Source: Hyphomicrobiales bacterium
GTDB lineage: Bacteria > Pseudomonadota > Alphaproteobacteria > Rhizobiales > RI-29
DNA length: 64,000 nucleotides
Assembly (NCBI GenBank): GCA_016125495.1
Contig: WGLQ01000029.1
Coordinates: 30,930-94,929, forward strand
Direction: 5' to 3'
The first letter of the stretch is position 1; every line of letters begins with the position of its first letter. A program made the translations under genes and the position numbers. Below, one piece after another: positions 27,354 to 35,940 of the stretch. The notes under the pieces are model-generated. The model saw nothing but the letters and a program-made list of their open reading frames with translations. It was not told the origin of the DNA and did no database searches.

Positions 27354-27756
27354 AACGGGCAGGAGAAGATCGCCAGCGCAGCCCACGCGACGCGCTCTCG
27401 CCGTGGCCATGCCGGAATTCCAATTCCAACGTCGCCCGATCGGTGATGTGCGGTTGGCCGGTAATGCCAGAGCCGAATACGCCGGCCCGGAGTCGACGTG
27501 CATCCAGGTGTCGCAACCGCTCCCTGGCTTGTGAGCTGGCCGAATTTCAAATCCACACTTCTCAATTGACTTAGATCAATGCTGCGACCCCGCCGGCGTG
27601 CGATCGAACAGTTCATACAACGAATGACGACCGCGCCAGTCGGCCGCCGAACCTCCGTTGGGTGATCACCGAACGGACGAACGATGGCTCTTGGCTGCCG
27701 ACAGTTCCATTCGCGGTCGAACTTCTTCAAGGACATCGAAGAGGCCGAGTATCGAC
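27354..27756. promoter_or_regulatory. 403-base intergenic region with an Fnr/FixK-like site
   Basis: No convincing gene is seen here. At 27566-27579 TTGAC-TTAG-ATCAA matches the FNR/FixK-type consensus TTGAY-N4-RTCAA with perfect half sites. It is about 178 bases upstream of the small exported-protein gene at 27757, in the same direction as the cluster 27757-30054. The rest has no recognisable promoter or repeat. Confidence 0.5.
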
Positions 27757-28074
27757 ATGCAAAACAAGAGCAGTGGGCGAAAACTCCAGATGGCGCTGCT
27801 GGCGGCTGGTTGGATGTTCGCCATTCCAGACACGGCCGCCGCAATCCACTGCCAGAACTGGCAGATCATCGCCATCGGTCCCAAAGTACATCGGGATACG
27901 CCCCATGCCGAACTGATCGCCCGCCGCGACGCCATCGTGGAATGGATTGCAAAGGCGACCGTGGCCGAAGGTGGGCCCTACGAGTGGCCCAAATCGGATG
28001 GGCAGAATGTGCGTTGCTGGATGCCCGACCGGTCACACCACCAGTGTTCGGCCAGATCGTTTCCCTGCCGATGA
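27757..28074 (+). CDS. Small exported protein, unknown
   Basis: 105 aa with a signal peptide (about 1-29, ending TAAAIH) and a short mature domain with four cysteines (HCQNWQ, VRCWMP, HQCS, FPCR). No family recognised. The ATG at 27757 follows a GAGG site. First gene of a five-gene run of small exported proteins downstream of the Fnr-like site. The even number of cysteines suggests disulfides in the periplasm. Confidence 0.65.
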   Translation: MQNKSSGRKLQMALLAAGWMFAIPDTAAAIHCQNWQIIAIGPKVHRDTPHAELIARRDAIVEWIAKATVAEGGPYEWPKSDGQNVRCWMPDRSHHQCSARSFPCR

Positions 28075-28148
28075 AGGAAGGGAATTGCCGCGTGACACGT
28101 CGAGGCAATTCCAAGAACAGTCCATAACCCTGGATCGAGGACGCAGAA

Positions 28149-28583
28149 ATGACCCATGATATCTTCCCTGCCCGCACCGCGCGCACCGCCGTGGCCGTCG
28201 CAATCGCGCTGTCGGTGGCCGCCGCTACACCCGCACTCGCTGCAACGAAATGGAGGGCAAGTCCGGCATTCGGCTCGGTTACGTTGCCGGACGAACCGAA
28301 TGGGAACGCAACCGGCTCCTATACCGGCAGCGGAGGCGGCAGCATATACGGCCGCTTCGCCAAGGCCAAGTGCGGTGGAACACGGTGTCCCGGCGGTGGT
28401 TACAATCTCACCGGTTACTGGGTCGAGCCACACGCCGGCATAAAGTGCGACAAGGCGGTCCACGGTTCATTCTATTGGGGTCGTATCGACTGGACCTTCA
28501 ACGACGACTACACGGAATTCAAAGGCAGTTGGAGTGATTGCGACGGTCCGATGAAGCATTCGGCAAACGGACGACGGAACTGA
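28149..28583 (+). CDS. Small exported protein, unknown
   Basis: 144 aa. The Ala-rich signal peptide ends near TPALAAT (about 32). The mature part is Gly/Ser/Tyr-rich (NATGSYTGSGGGSIYGRF) with cysteines at KCGGTRCPGG, IKCDK and SDCDG, and looks like a compact, disulfide-bonded beta domain. No family recognised. Same strand and similar design as its neighbours; 74 bases after the previous gene. Confidence 0.65.
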   Translation: MTHDIFPARTARTAVAVAIALSVAAATPALAATKWRASPAFGSVTLPDEPNGNATGSYTGSGGGSIYGRFAKAKCGGTRCPGGGYNLTGYWVEPHAGIKCDKAVHGSFYWGRIDWTFNDDYTEFKGSWSDCDGPMKHSANGRRN

Positions 28584-28661
28584 GGGGGCAAGCCACGCGG
28601 GCCTTGTCGAGTTTGATAGGGTCGTCACGAACACTGGTTCGTTGAAACGGAGGACCGGTCG

Positions 28662-29189
28662 TTGTCGAATTGGCGGATATCCACGGGACTGCTCCTGATG
28701 ATGGGACTGCTTGGGCATGCTGCGATGGCGGCGCCATCGGGCGTTGCGCCGCCAGGCTCCAGGTCGACTGCACCCGAAGCGATGCGTATGGTGGAGAGCC
28801 ATGGTTGCGCAAGTGCGGCGACCGTTGTTTTGGCGGCGAATTCCGAGACCATTGTGGCGGCCGACGGCAGTCCCGTGGAGCGCAATCTCCGCATCGGTGA
28901 CAAGCTGATCGTGAGGTGGGAAAGAACTCCCGGCACCGGTTACAAGTGGCAGATCAACGCCGAGGCGAGCAGTAATATTGCTCTCATCGCTCTGACGGAT
29001 CTGGGTTGGGCGGCGTTCGAGCCGCCGGCGGGTCAGAATCCGGTCATCGGCGGTCCGGGCCATCACTCGTTCGAGATCGAGGCGGTGGCCGCGGGCAGTG
29101 TTCTCCTCGTATTCGACTATTCGCGGCCGTGGGAAAATAAAGCGCCTGCGCGCCGCCAGTCGATCGAGTTGACCATAAGTGGATCCTGA
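28662..29189 (+). CDS. Exported chagasin-type (I42) cysteine-protease inhibitor-like protein
   Basis: 175 aa. TTG start at 28662 gives a signal peptide (about 1-23). The three inhibitor loops expected of chagasin/I42 proteins are in order: TPGTGYKW (equivalent of the NPTTGF loop), GGPGHHSF and SRPWE, within a beta-rich fold (ERNLRIGDKLIVRWER, HSFEIEAVAAGSVLLVFDY). Family members block papain-like cysteine proteases. In bacteria the target is usually unknown. It lies in the run of small exported proteins, so defence against outside proteases or control of its own is possible (inference). Confidence 0.75.
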   Translation: MSNWRISTGLLLMMGLLGHAAMAAPSGVAPPGSRSTAPEAMRMVESHGCASAATVVLAANSETIVAADGSPVERNLRIGDKLIVRWERTPGTGYKWQINAEASSNIALIALTDLGWAAFEPPAGQNPVIGGPGHHSFEIEAVAAGSVLLVFDYSRPWENKAPARRQSIELTISGS

Positions 29190-29259
29190 GCGCCGGGTTG
29201 CTCGCGATCCTTGACGGCTCGAGACGATGATCATTCTGGATAATCGAGAGGAAAAAGGG

Positions 29260-29679
29260 ATGTCCCTTCGACGGATGCCTTTTCTCGCGACGATCGTCGC
29301 GATCACCATGCAGACCCTGTCCGTTGCCGCGGCCGAGCAATGCCACACGGCACAGGGCAGTGAACGGCGGGCTATTCTCGCCGCCGCGCGTCAGCCTGCC
29401 GAGCAGGCCCTGAAGCAACCGGTCGAACTTGTCGTGCGGCGGATCAAGGTGTGCGGGCCGTGGTCCTTCGTCATCGCCGATATGCGCAAGCCCGGGGGAG
29501 CACAAATCGACTGGGATTCGACGGTCTGTGCCGGCGATGTCAGTCACCTGGTCGGAGCGTTGCTGCGGAAGGCAGGAAGTGGCAGCTGGCGCGTCAAGGC
29601 TTCCGAACTCTGTCCGACCGACGTTCCATGGGTCGATTGGGCTTCCAAGTACAACGCCCCTGCCGCCCTCTGGCAGTGA
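29260..29679 (+). CDS. Small exported protein, unknown
   Basis: 139 aa. Signal peptide to about residue 25 (QTLSVAAAEQ). The mature part has four cysteines (EQCHTAQ, VCGPW, TVCAG, ELCPT) and ends in a Trp-rich tail. No family recognised. The ATG at 29260 (MSLRRMPF) has an AGAGGAAAAAGGG leader. Part of the exported-protein run. Confidence 0.65.
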   Translation: MSLRRMPFLATIVAITMQTLSVAAAEQCHTAQGSERRAILAAARQPAEQALKQPVELVVRRIKVCGPWSFVIADMRKPGGAQIDWDSTVCAGDVSHLVGALLRKAGSGSWRVKASELCPTDVPWVDWASKYNAPAALWQ

Positions 29680-29754
29680 GGGGCCGTGGAATTCGATGCA
29701 GCGATGGGGGGGCGTGTCGTGCGCGCGCCCTCCCTTTGGAAGGAGGGAATCCGG

Positions 29755-30054
29755 ATGGATGGGTTGAGCCTGCGTACTCCCTTGGTCGTCGCGCTTTCGA
29801 TCCTTTTGTGTCCGGCGCCGCTGGCTTCGGCGAAGACCTGCAAGGAGGACCCCGTCGAGGTGAACCATTGCGCCGTCCAAGTGCGTGGTCAGCCGCCCGT
29901 CCAGGATGTTGCGATCGGCAAGTGGCGCAACGAGGTGCGCGACCTCTACGGCCCCGAGTGGAGTTCCTGGGAGAATGCCGGCGGGCGGATACGCTGTCGT
30001 GAGGTCGGCGCCGAGATCTGCTGCAACGTCGCGGCGGTGCCGTGCAAACCGTGA
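29755..30054 (+). CDS. Small exported protein, unknown
   Basis: 99 aa. The signal peptide ends near PLASAKT (about 27). Six cysteines (KTCKED, NHCAV, IRCREV, ICCNV, VPCKP) in a 70-residue mature domain suggest a disulfide-rich fold. The ATG at 29755 has AAGGAGGG upstream. Last gene of the run; the next 296 bases, to the TetR gene, hold nothing I can support as a gene. Confidence 0.65.
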   Translation: MDGLSLRTPLVVALSILLCPAPLASAKTCKEDPVEVNHCAVQVRGQPPVQDVAIGKWRNEVRDLYGPEWSSWENAGGRIRCREVGAEICCNVAAVPCKP

Positions 30055-30350
30055 TCGAACGCTCCATGCCCGCGGCCGCGCGTACGAGCACCCGCGGTAC
30101 CACACGCCGCTGTGCCGCCTCGCTCTCCTGCAAGCGGACCTGCCAGGAGGGAGCCTTGACGGGAAAAAGTCCGCCGACCTGCGAACAACGCCATGCGATT
30201 GGCGGAACCGGCGGTGGAAGAAAAACGAAGTCGAACACGCTCTGGTGTTCCGGCTCCGAACGTTGCTACCCACTCGCGGCTGGCTCCCGAACCGAACGTC
30301 AGGTGTTCGACCCTAGGGCGCCGCGATTGTTGTCGCTTTCGGCTGCGCGC

Positions 30351-30992
30351 TCAAGGTCGCGCGCCTCGTACCCCGGCCTCCACTTCGAGGTCGAGTCCGC
30401 AGACAGCGCCCACGGCGGCGCATCCGAGCGCCACCAGTTCATCGGACTCGAATTGCTCCGGCAGGGCACTGCCCTCCAGCCAGAGTCCATCGATGATGGC
30501 GTTCGCCGTGATCGCCATGGCGCGGCTCGTCCCGGCGGTGACCGGCCGGCCGCAATCGGCCCGGGCCTCACTGATCAGTTCCTCCAGTCGGTCGCGGAAC
30601 TGCCGGTAGGTGCGGATATGGATGTTGCGGATGGTGGGAGAGGTCTGGACCAGGGACATGAAGGCGGCCCAGAGCGACACCGGCTCGGGGCCGATACTCG
30701 GTGGTCGCAGAGATCGTTCGACGAAGCGCCGAAGCCGGTCGAGCGCGGGCTCGTCGCCGCCACCGACGGCGAGCGCCCCTTCCATGAGCTTTTGCGCATG
30801 ACGCTCGAAGGCGGCGGCGATCAGGTCCTCTTTCGTCGAGAAATGATGCCGGATCAGACCCTGCGTCACCCCCGCCCGTCGCGCGATGTCGCGCACGGTG
30901 GCTGCCCCGATACCAGCTTCGCCGATCAGCTCCAGCGTCGCCGCGATCAGCTCGCTGCGCCGTTCTTCGGGGTCCAATCTGGAAACCGCCAT
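30351..30992 (-). CDS. TetR-family regulator, BetI-like
   Basis: 213 aa. The N-terminal TetR helix-turn-helix (AATVRDIARRAGVTQGLIRHHF) resembles BetI-type regulators. The C-terminal ligand region is helical and unassigned. Divergent from the DUF3604 gene with a 20-bp dyad between them, so it probably controls that gene and itself. The BetI resemblance hints at choline- or betaine-like ligands, but this is only inference. Confidence 0.87.
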   Translation of the reverse strand: MAVSRLDPEERRSELIAATLELIGEAGIGAATVRDIARRAGVTQGLIRHHFSTKEDLIAAAFERHAQKLMEGALAVGGGDEPALDRLRRFVERSLRPPSIGPEPVSLWAAFMSLVQTSPTIRNIHIRTYRQFRDRLEELISEARADCGRPVTAGTSRAMAITANAIIDGLWLEGSALPEQFESDELVALGCAAVGAVCGLDLEVEAGVRGARP

Positions 30993-31038
30993 GCGAGGCA
31001 CCGTTAGCTCGTCCGCGAATAGGACTTGCGTCGCGTCA

Positions 31039-31058
31039 TATTATACGATTGCATAATA
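31039..31058. promoter_or_regulatory. Candidate TetR operator
   Basis: TATTAT (31039-31044) and ATAATA (31053-31058) form a dyad with an 8-base centre in the TetR/DUF3604 divergent promoter. Size and place fit TetR-family operators. Confidence 0.5.
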
Positions 31059-31125
31059 AGGTTGAAATCACTTGCTGCGCAACACCTCGGCTCGGGGTGC
31101 GCGCAGCCAAAGCGGAGCGGCGGGC

Positions 31126-33411
31126 ATGTCGATCTCGAGAATTGATCACATGGGAGAGGTCTGGCCCGACGTCTTTCCGGGGGCGGAGACGGCCGATTAC
31201 GGGCAGTTCACCCTCAGCCCCGAGGGTCCCGTCGAAGTGCGCAGCTTCCAGAGTTTCACCCTCGTCTACACCGTCGGCGAATACGGCCTGGACGACACGG
31301 GCGCGATCAAGCTGGTGCAGCGGTGGACGGCCGACAACGGCGTGGTCCAATGCCATGACCCGGCGGCGCCCAACTACGTCACCGCGACGGCCTCGAACGG
31401 TGTGTCGCTGGAGTTGCACATCGAGCCCTATCCGCACCAGCGCCCCTGGTACAACGGCCTGCGGATCACCGTCGTGCGCGGCTATATGGAGCCTGGCGAC
31501 ACCATTACCATCGTGCTGGGCGACCGCTCCTGCGGGTCACCGGGCTACCGGCTGCAGACCTTCTCGGAAAGTTGCCTGGAGTTCCTTGTGCTCGTCGATG
31601 CCTGCGCCACGGGCGTGTTCCTGCCGCTTCCGTCGCGCGGGGTCGAAGTCGTACCGGCCGCGGTCGACCGCTGGGCGCTCGCGGCCCCGACCCTGCGGCG
31701 CCCGGGCGAACTGTTCGCCATCGGCATCCGACCGGAGGACCACTGGGGCAATGCGACCGGGTTCCACCCGACCCGGCTGAGGCTCCGCGCATCGGGGCCG
31801 ATCGACGGCCTGCCTGCCGAAGTCGACTTTCCTGTTGGTCAGCGCGCCCTTCGGATCGAGGGGCTGTCGATCGCGGCCGAGGGGGTGACGCGTGTGGAAC
31901 TCCTCTCTGCGGACGGCACCTGCCTTGCGCGCTCCAACCCGATCCTCGTCCGGCCCGGGGCGAAGGCGGCTTGGTGGGGCGACCTGCACGGGCAGAGCGG
32001 CGAGACCGTCGGCATCAACACGATCCGCGACTACTTTCGGTTCGCCCGCGATATCGCCTTTCTCGACGTGACCAGCCACCAGGCGAACGACTTCCAGATC
32101 ACCAAGGGCTTCTGGGCCGAGATCAATGCGGTCAGCGCCGAATTCGACGCGCCCGGTCGGTTCACGGCCTTTCCGGGCTACGAATGGTCGGGGAATACGC
32201 CGCTCGGCGGAGATCACAACGTCTTCTTTCGCCACGAGGGCGAACAGATCCACCGCTCGAGCCATTCGCTGCTGAGGGACCGGTCGGATCTGTCCACCGA
32301 CGCTCATACGGTGCGGGACCTCTTTGCGGCGCTGCACGGGCGAGACTGCGTGCTCTATGCCCATGTCGGCGGCCGCCCCGCGGACATTTCCCGCGGCGAG
32401 GATGCGCGGCTGCGAACCGCAGTCGAGGTGCATTCCGACTGGGGCACCTTCGAATGGATCCTGACCGATGCCTTCCGCCTGGGCTACCGCGTCGGCGTCG
32501 TCTGCAACAGCGACGTGCACAAGGGCGCGCCCGGTGCCGCCTATCCGGGGGCCTCGGAATTCGGGGCGGCCAGCGGTCTGACCTGCTTTCTGGCGGACGA
32601 GCTTTCGCGCGACGGCATCCTGGCCAGCATGAGGCGCCGGCACCATTTCGGCACCACCGGCTGCCGGGCCCATGTCGACGTGCAGGTTCACCTCGGGCCC
32701 GAGGGTCTTGTCCACCCCGAGGATCCACGCTGGTCCGACAGACCGGGCGAGGCTGCTGAGATTGCCGTAATGGGCGACATCGCCCGCAGTCCGGATCGAG
32801 CGCTCTGCGTCGATGTGGCGGTCCACTCTGACGCCCCGGTGCTGCGCATCGATGTGATGTGCCGCGACCGCCTGGTCGAGACCGTCCGGCCCTATGCGGC
32901 GGCGGACCTCGGTCGGCGTGTTCGCGTGGTCTGGGAGGGCGCCGAGTATCGCGGCCGCGGCCGACAGACCCGCTGGCAGGGCAGCCTGCGAACGAGCAAG
33001 GCGCGGATCGAGCGCATCGGCGCGATCAACAGCTGGAACCTCGAGCGCGCGACGCGCCACCATGATCACGGGACAGTGGACTTCGACACCGTCACCACCG
33101 GGAATTTCGGCGGCGTCGACCTGTGGCTCGACGATGCGCGGGCCGGATCGCTGATCATCGACACCGGCTTGGTCAAGGCCGACCTGCCCCTGGCCGAGAT
33201 CGGGATCGAGGAGCGGGTCCTTGCGGCCGGCGGGCTGGAGCGCTGCCTGCGCGTCTCGCGGTTGCCGGAGACGCTAGAGGTCTGTGAGATGCATTGCAGC
33301 GTGACGGTTCCCGTCGCCGATGATGGCCGCGACAGCCCGATCTGGGTCCGCATTACCACCGAGGATGGCCACCGCATCTGGACGAGCCCGGTCTATATCG
33401 TCCCTGGTTGA
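31126..33411 (+). CDS. DUF3604 protein with PHP-like metal-site motifs
   Basis: 761 aa. The central part has a PHP-like metal centre: WGDLHGQSGET (about residues 290-300), DVTSHQAND, the GDHNVFF region, LYAHVGGRPAD, VEVHSDWG and the C-terminal-side NSDVHKG. The N-terminal 250 residues and the last 200 are beta-rich with no assigned family. No signal peptide. ATG at 31126 (MSISRIDHMG) after a GC-rich leader; the longer frame from 31072 lacks homology. DUF3604 proteins are presumed metal hydrolases; no substrate is known. It is driven from the dyad shared with the TetR regulator. Confidence 0.75.
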   Translation: MSISRIDHMGEVWPDVFPGAETADYGQFTLSPEGPVEVRSFQSFTLVYTVGEYGLDDTGAIKLVQRWTADNGVVQCHDPAAPNYVTATASNGVSLELHIEPYPHQRPWYNGLRITVVRGYMEPGDTITIVLGDRSCGSPGYRLQTFSESCLEFLVLVDACATGVFLPLPSRGVEVVPAAVDRWALAAPTLRRPGELFAIGIRPEDHWGNATGFHPTRLRLRASGPIDGLPAEVDFPVGQRALRIEGLSIAAEGVTRVELLSADGTCLARSNPILVRPGAKAAWWGDLHGQSGETVGINTIRDYFRFARDIAFLDVTSHQANDFQITKGFWAEINAVSAEFDAPGRFTAFPGYEWSGNTPLGGDHNVFFRHEGEQIHRSSHSLLRDRSDLSTDAHTVRDLFAALHGRDCVLYAHVGGRPADISRGEDARLRTAVEVHSDWGTFEWILTDAFRLGYRVGVVCNSDVHKGAPGAAYPGASEFGAASGLTCFLADELSRDGILASMRRRHHFGTTGCRAHVDVQVHLGPEGLVHPEDPRWSDRPGEAAEIAVMGDIARSPDRALCVDVAVHSDAPVLRIDVMCRDRLVETVRPYAAADLGRRVRVVWEGAEYRGRGRQTRWQGSLRTSKARIERIGAINSWNLERATRHHDHGTVDFDTVTTGNFGGVDLWLDDARAGSLIIDTGLVKADLPLAEIGIEERVLAAGGLERCLRVSRLPETLEVCEMHCSVTVPVADDGRDSPIWVRITTEDGHRIWTSPVYIVPG

Positions 33412-33434
33412 GAGCGCCGGCGAGGCGGACGCGA

Positions 33435-33481
33435 GCGGATACGAGCCGGTCTGTCGCCGGGGCCGAACGGCTCGTGTCCGC
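33435..33481. terminator. Long hairpin between convergent genes
   Basis: Left arm 33435-33448 (GCGGATACGAGCCG) pairs with 33468-33481 (CGGCTCGTGTCCGC) at 13 of 14 positions across a 19-base loop. It lies between the convergent DUF3604 and dabA genes, so it may terminate both; no T-tract is seen. Confidence 0.45.
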
Positions 33482-33516
33482 AGACGTCGGCGCCTTGCCA
33501 TGCATCTTGCCGAAGG

Positions 33517-35910
33517 CTAGCCGCGCGAGGAGCCCAAAGCCGCCCGGGCAAGATCGTCCGCCGGGACCCAGACAAGGCCCGGGCGATAGCGCGCGGCGAT
33601 CCGCCCACCCTCGAGCGCAAGCAGGTGCAGCCAGCCGTTGTCGAACAGATCCCGCACTCCGGTGTGACGCGACAGGATCTCGGTCATGGCGGCCTGCGGT
33701 GCCTCGATCAGGACCGTGAGGCGAAGCGGTTCATGGGCCTGGCGCGCCCCGTCATGGACCATCTGCCAGGGCAGGCCGGGGCGCAGGATGCCGCCGTTGC
33801 CCTGCACCACCCCGATGCCGCCGACGACATTGTGGATCAGCTTGTTACCGCCTCCGAAAGCATCGGGCGCAACGGTCGAGCCGTAATATTGCAGGTTGAT
33901 CCAGCTGGCGACGACGACCGGCGCCGTCAGGATCAGTTCCAGCGTGCCGAAATCCGTGTCGGCCTGCCAGTCATAGCTATGCAGGAAGGCACGGCCCTCG
34001 AGGTCGGCCGCCGCGGTGACCGCGCGCGGGGCCGCGACAAAAGCCGCACAGCCCACCAGTCCCCATTCCGGCCGCACCTCGGCCCAGTCGCGGGCGCGCG
34101 CCGCCAGCGTTGCCGCGGTCGCTCCCGGCAGGCGCAGCGCCCGTTCGGCCCGCGCTCGCCCTGCGGCGCGGGACAGCCAGTCTTTCGCCGCGGTCAGGTC
34201 GGCGCGATGGTCGGACACGGGTATGTCCTCGTAAAGCGTAACGGTATCGGTCGTGGTATCGTGAAGGCCCGCGACAAAGACCGTGTCGGCCGGCAGCTCG
34301 ATGCCCTCCGCGGGCAGGCCCGCGCGCGTCTCGGGGTCGTTGAGCAGACTGGCGAGAAGCCTGGCTGAAACTTCGCCGGTCTGGCCGCCGCAGGCGCCGC
34401 AATGATAGGCACTTTCGTGCGGGTTGTTCGTCACCTGCCCGCCGTGACCGAGAAGCAGGACCAGCCGCGCATGGCCCGCGGTCATGCTCATGGCCCTCAG
34501 GATCGCCGCCCCCGTGGCCGCCTTGGCCTCGGGCGACAGCCTCCCCTCGATCCTCGGCATGGGCGCGGTTTCGGCCTTGCCCGACAGGCCAAGCGCGTCC
34601 TTCACCAGCTTTACGCCGTATAGCGGCCCCGCCGCCTCGACGAAGGCGAAGGACGAGACGGCAGCCTGCCGAAACCTGCCCCAGGCGCGCAAGGTGCGCG
34701 CCGCGATCCGCGTGGCCTCTTCCACCGCCGGGGCGGCGTGGCCGGTCGAGGTCAGGCTGGGGTTCAACAGCACCGGCAGATGCGCCGCGATTTCGTCCGT
34801 GCCATGGGCGCGGTGCGCGAGCGGCAGGCCGAAGAAACCTGCAAAGCCGATGGTGGTGATGCCGGGATCCAGCTCCTCGAGCGCACGGCGGAACACTTCG
34901 GACCGGACGTCGATGCAGAAGGCGGCCTGCAAGGCGGGACGACCCGCCCGCGCCTCGGGCCCGGTCAGTGCCGCGGCCAGGCGGCGCTGGTGGGCGCGCT
35001 CGGCCGCCTCTTGCAGGATCGCGTCGATCACCTGGTCCGGAGATGGCGCGACCGGGGCGGCGTGGGCGGCCAGCGTCTGGGCCCATGCTTCGGCAACCTG
35101 CGGCACATGGGCCAGCAGCGCTTCCTCCCAGATCAGCCTGATGGCGAGCAGCTCGATGATCGTTTCATCGCTACCGCCCTTCAGTTCCGCCTCCCACAGG
35201 AGCCAGCGCGCGTGCTGCGCCCAGCCACCGAGGCCCATGAGCAGCCGGTGAAAGGCCGTCGGCGCCGAGGCCTCGGTAATCCCCAGCCGTTCCACCGCGC
35301 GCAGGATCGCGCGCTCGGGCGTGTCAGGAGCGGTTGCGACATGGGCGCAAAAGCCCTGAAGGCCCGCGATCTCGGGCGTCAGGTCATGCGACGCCCAGGC
35401 CCGCCAGGCCCCGAAGGCTCCCTGGCCCGGCGCGGGCGTCCAGAGCGCTTGCCCGCGGTCGAAGCATCCCGCTGCCCAAAGGCCCAAGGTGCGCGCGATC
35501 ATCGCGGGCCAATCGTCGCCCGTGGCGGCAGCGGCGAGGTCTGCCACGGTCGGCAATGCGGCAGGTGCCGGGGCGGTCGCTGCCAGCTTGGACTTGAGCA
35601 GGACGAGATCGGCGGGCTTCACCGGTGCATTGCAGGCAAGAAGCGCATCGGCCAGATCGCCGTCGGTGATCCGTCCCGCCGCAACCTCGGCCGCCAGCTC
35701 GGCCCGAGGCCGGGTGATCGCCACCCCGGCGACACGGGCAAGGCGGGCGGCGGCAGTGGCCAGGTCCTCACCCGTCTGACCGAGGAAAGGGTTGACCGCG
35801 ACCGTGGCCGACAGCGGAAAGGCAGGTGGGATGGCGCGCGCGGCCGCTTCGGCGGCCTTCAAGAGGTCTGTGAACCGGGCGGGAGTGATGGCGATCGGCT
35901 CGACGAGCAT
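33517..35910 (-). CDS. dabA: DabA inorganic-carbon uptake protein (DUF2309)
   Basis: 797-aa cytoplasmic subunit of the DAB complex, which with DabB drives energy-coupled uptake of CO2/bicarbonate by a carbonic-anhydrase-like site. Zinc and catalytic positions are C332 and D334 (FCIDVRSE), H489 and C504 ([10 protein letters not shown] to AYHCGACGG); the H-to-C spacing of 15 is that of studied DabA. The ATG at 35910 (MLVEPIAI) has GGAGAG just upstream. It follows dabB by 30 bases on the same strand. Confidence 0.92.
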   Translation of the reverse strand: MLVEPIAITPARFTDLLKAAEAAARAIPPAFPLSATVAVNPFLGQTGEDLATAAARLARVAGVAITRPRAELAAEVAAGRITDGDLADALLACNAPVKPADLVLLKSKLAATAPAPAALPTVADLAAAATGDDWPAMIARTLGLWAAGCFDRGQALWTPAPGQGAFGAWRAWASHDLTPEIAGLQGFCAHVATAPDTPERAILRAVERLGITEASAPTAFHRLLMGLGGWAQHARWLLWEAELKGGSDETIIELLAIRLIWEEALLAHVPQVAEAWAQTLAAHAAPVAPSPDQVIDAILQEAAERAHQRRLAAALTGPEARAGRPALQAAFCIDVRSEVFRRALEELDPGITTIGFAGFFGLPLAHRAHGTDEIAAHLPVLLNPSLTSTGHAAPAVEEATRIAARTLRAWGRFRQAAVSSFAFVEAAGPLYGVKLVKDALGLSGKAETAPMPRIEGRLSPEAKAATGAAILRAMSMTAGHARLVLLLGHGGQVTNNPHESAYHCGACGGQTGEVSARLLASLLNDPETRAGLPAEGIELPADTVFVAGLHDTTTDTVTLYEDIPVSDHRADLTAAKDWLSRAAGRARAERALRLPGATAATLAARARDWAEVRPEWGLVGCAAFVAAPRAVTAAADLEGRAFLHSYDWQADTDFGTLELILTAPVVVASWINLQYYGSTVAPDAFGGGNKLIHNVVGGIGVVQGNGGILRPGLPWQMVHDGARQAHEPLRLTVLIEAPQAAMTEILSRHTGVRDLFDNGWLHLLALEGGRIAARYRPGLVWVPADDLARAALGSSRG

Positions 35911-35940
35911 GGGGCTCTCCACGGGGTCTGGGGATCAGGG

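Noticed and set aside
30055..30350. Another small Cys-containing exported protein after 30054
   Set aside because: A frame exists but has no signal peptide or good start and reads into antisense of the TetR gene.
31537..33069. 510-codon minus-strand open frame
   Set aside because: Antisense to the DUF3604 gene; no recognisable domain.
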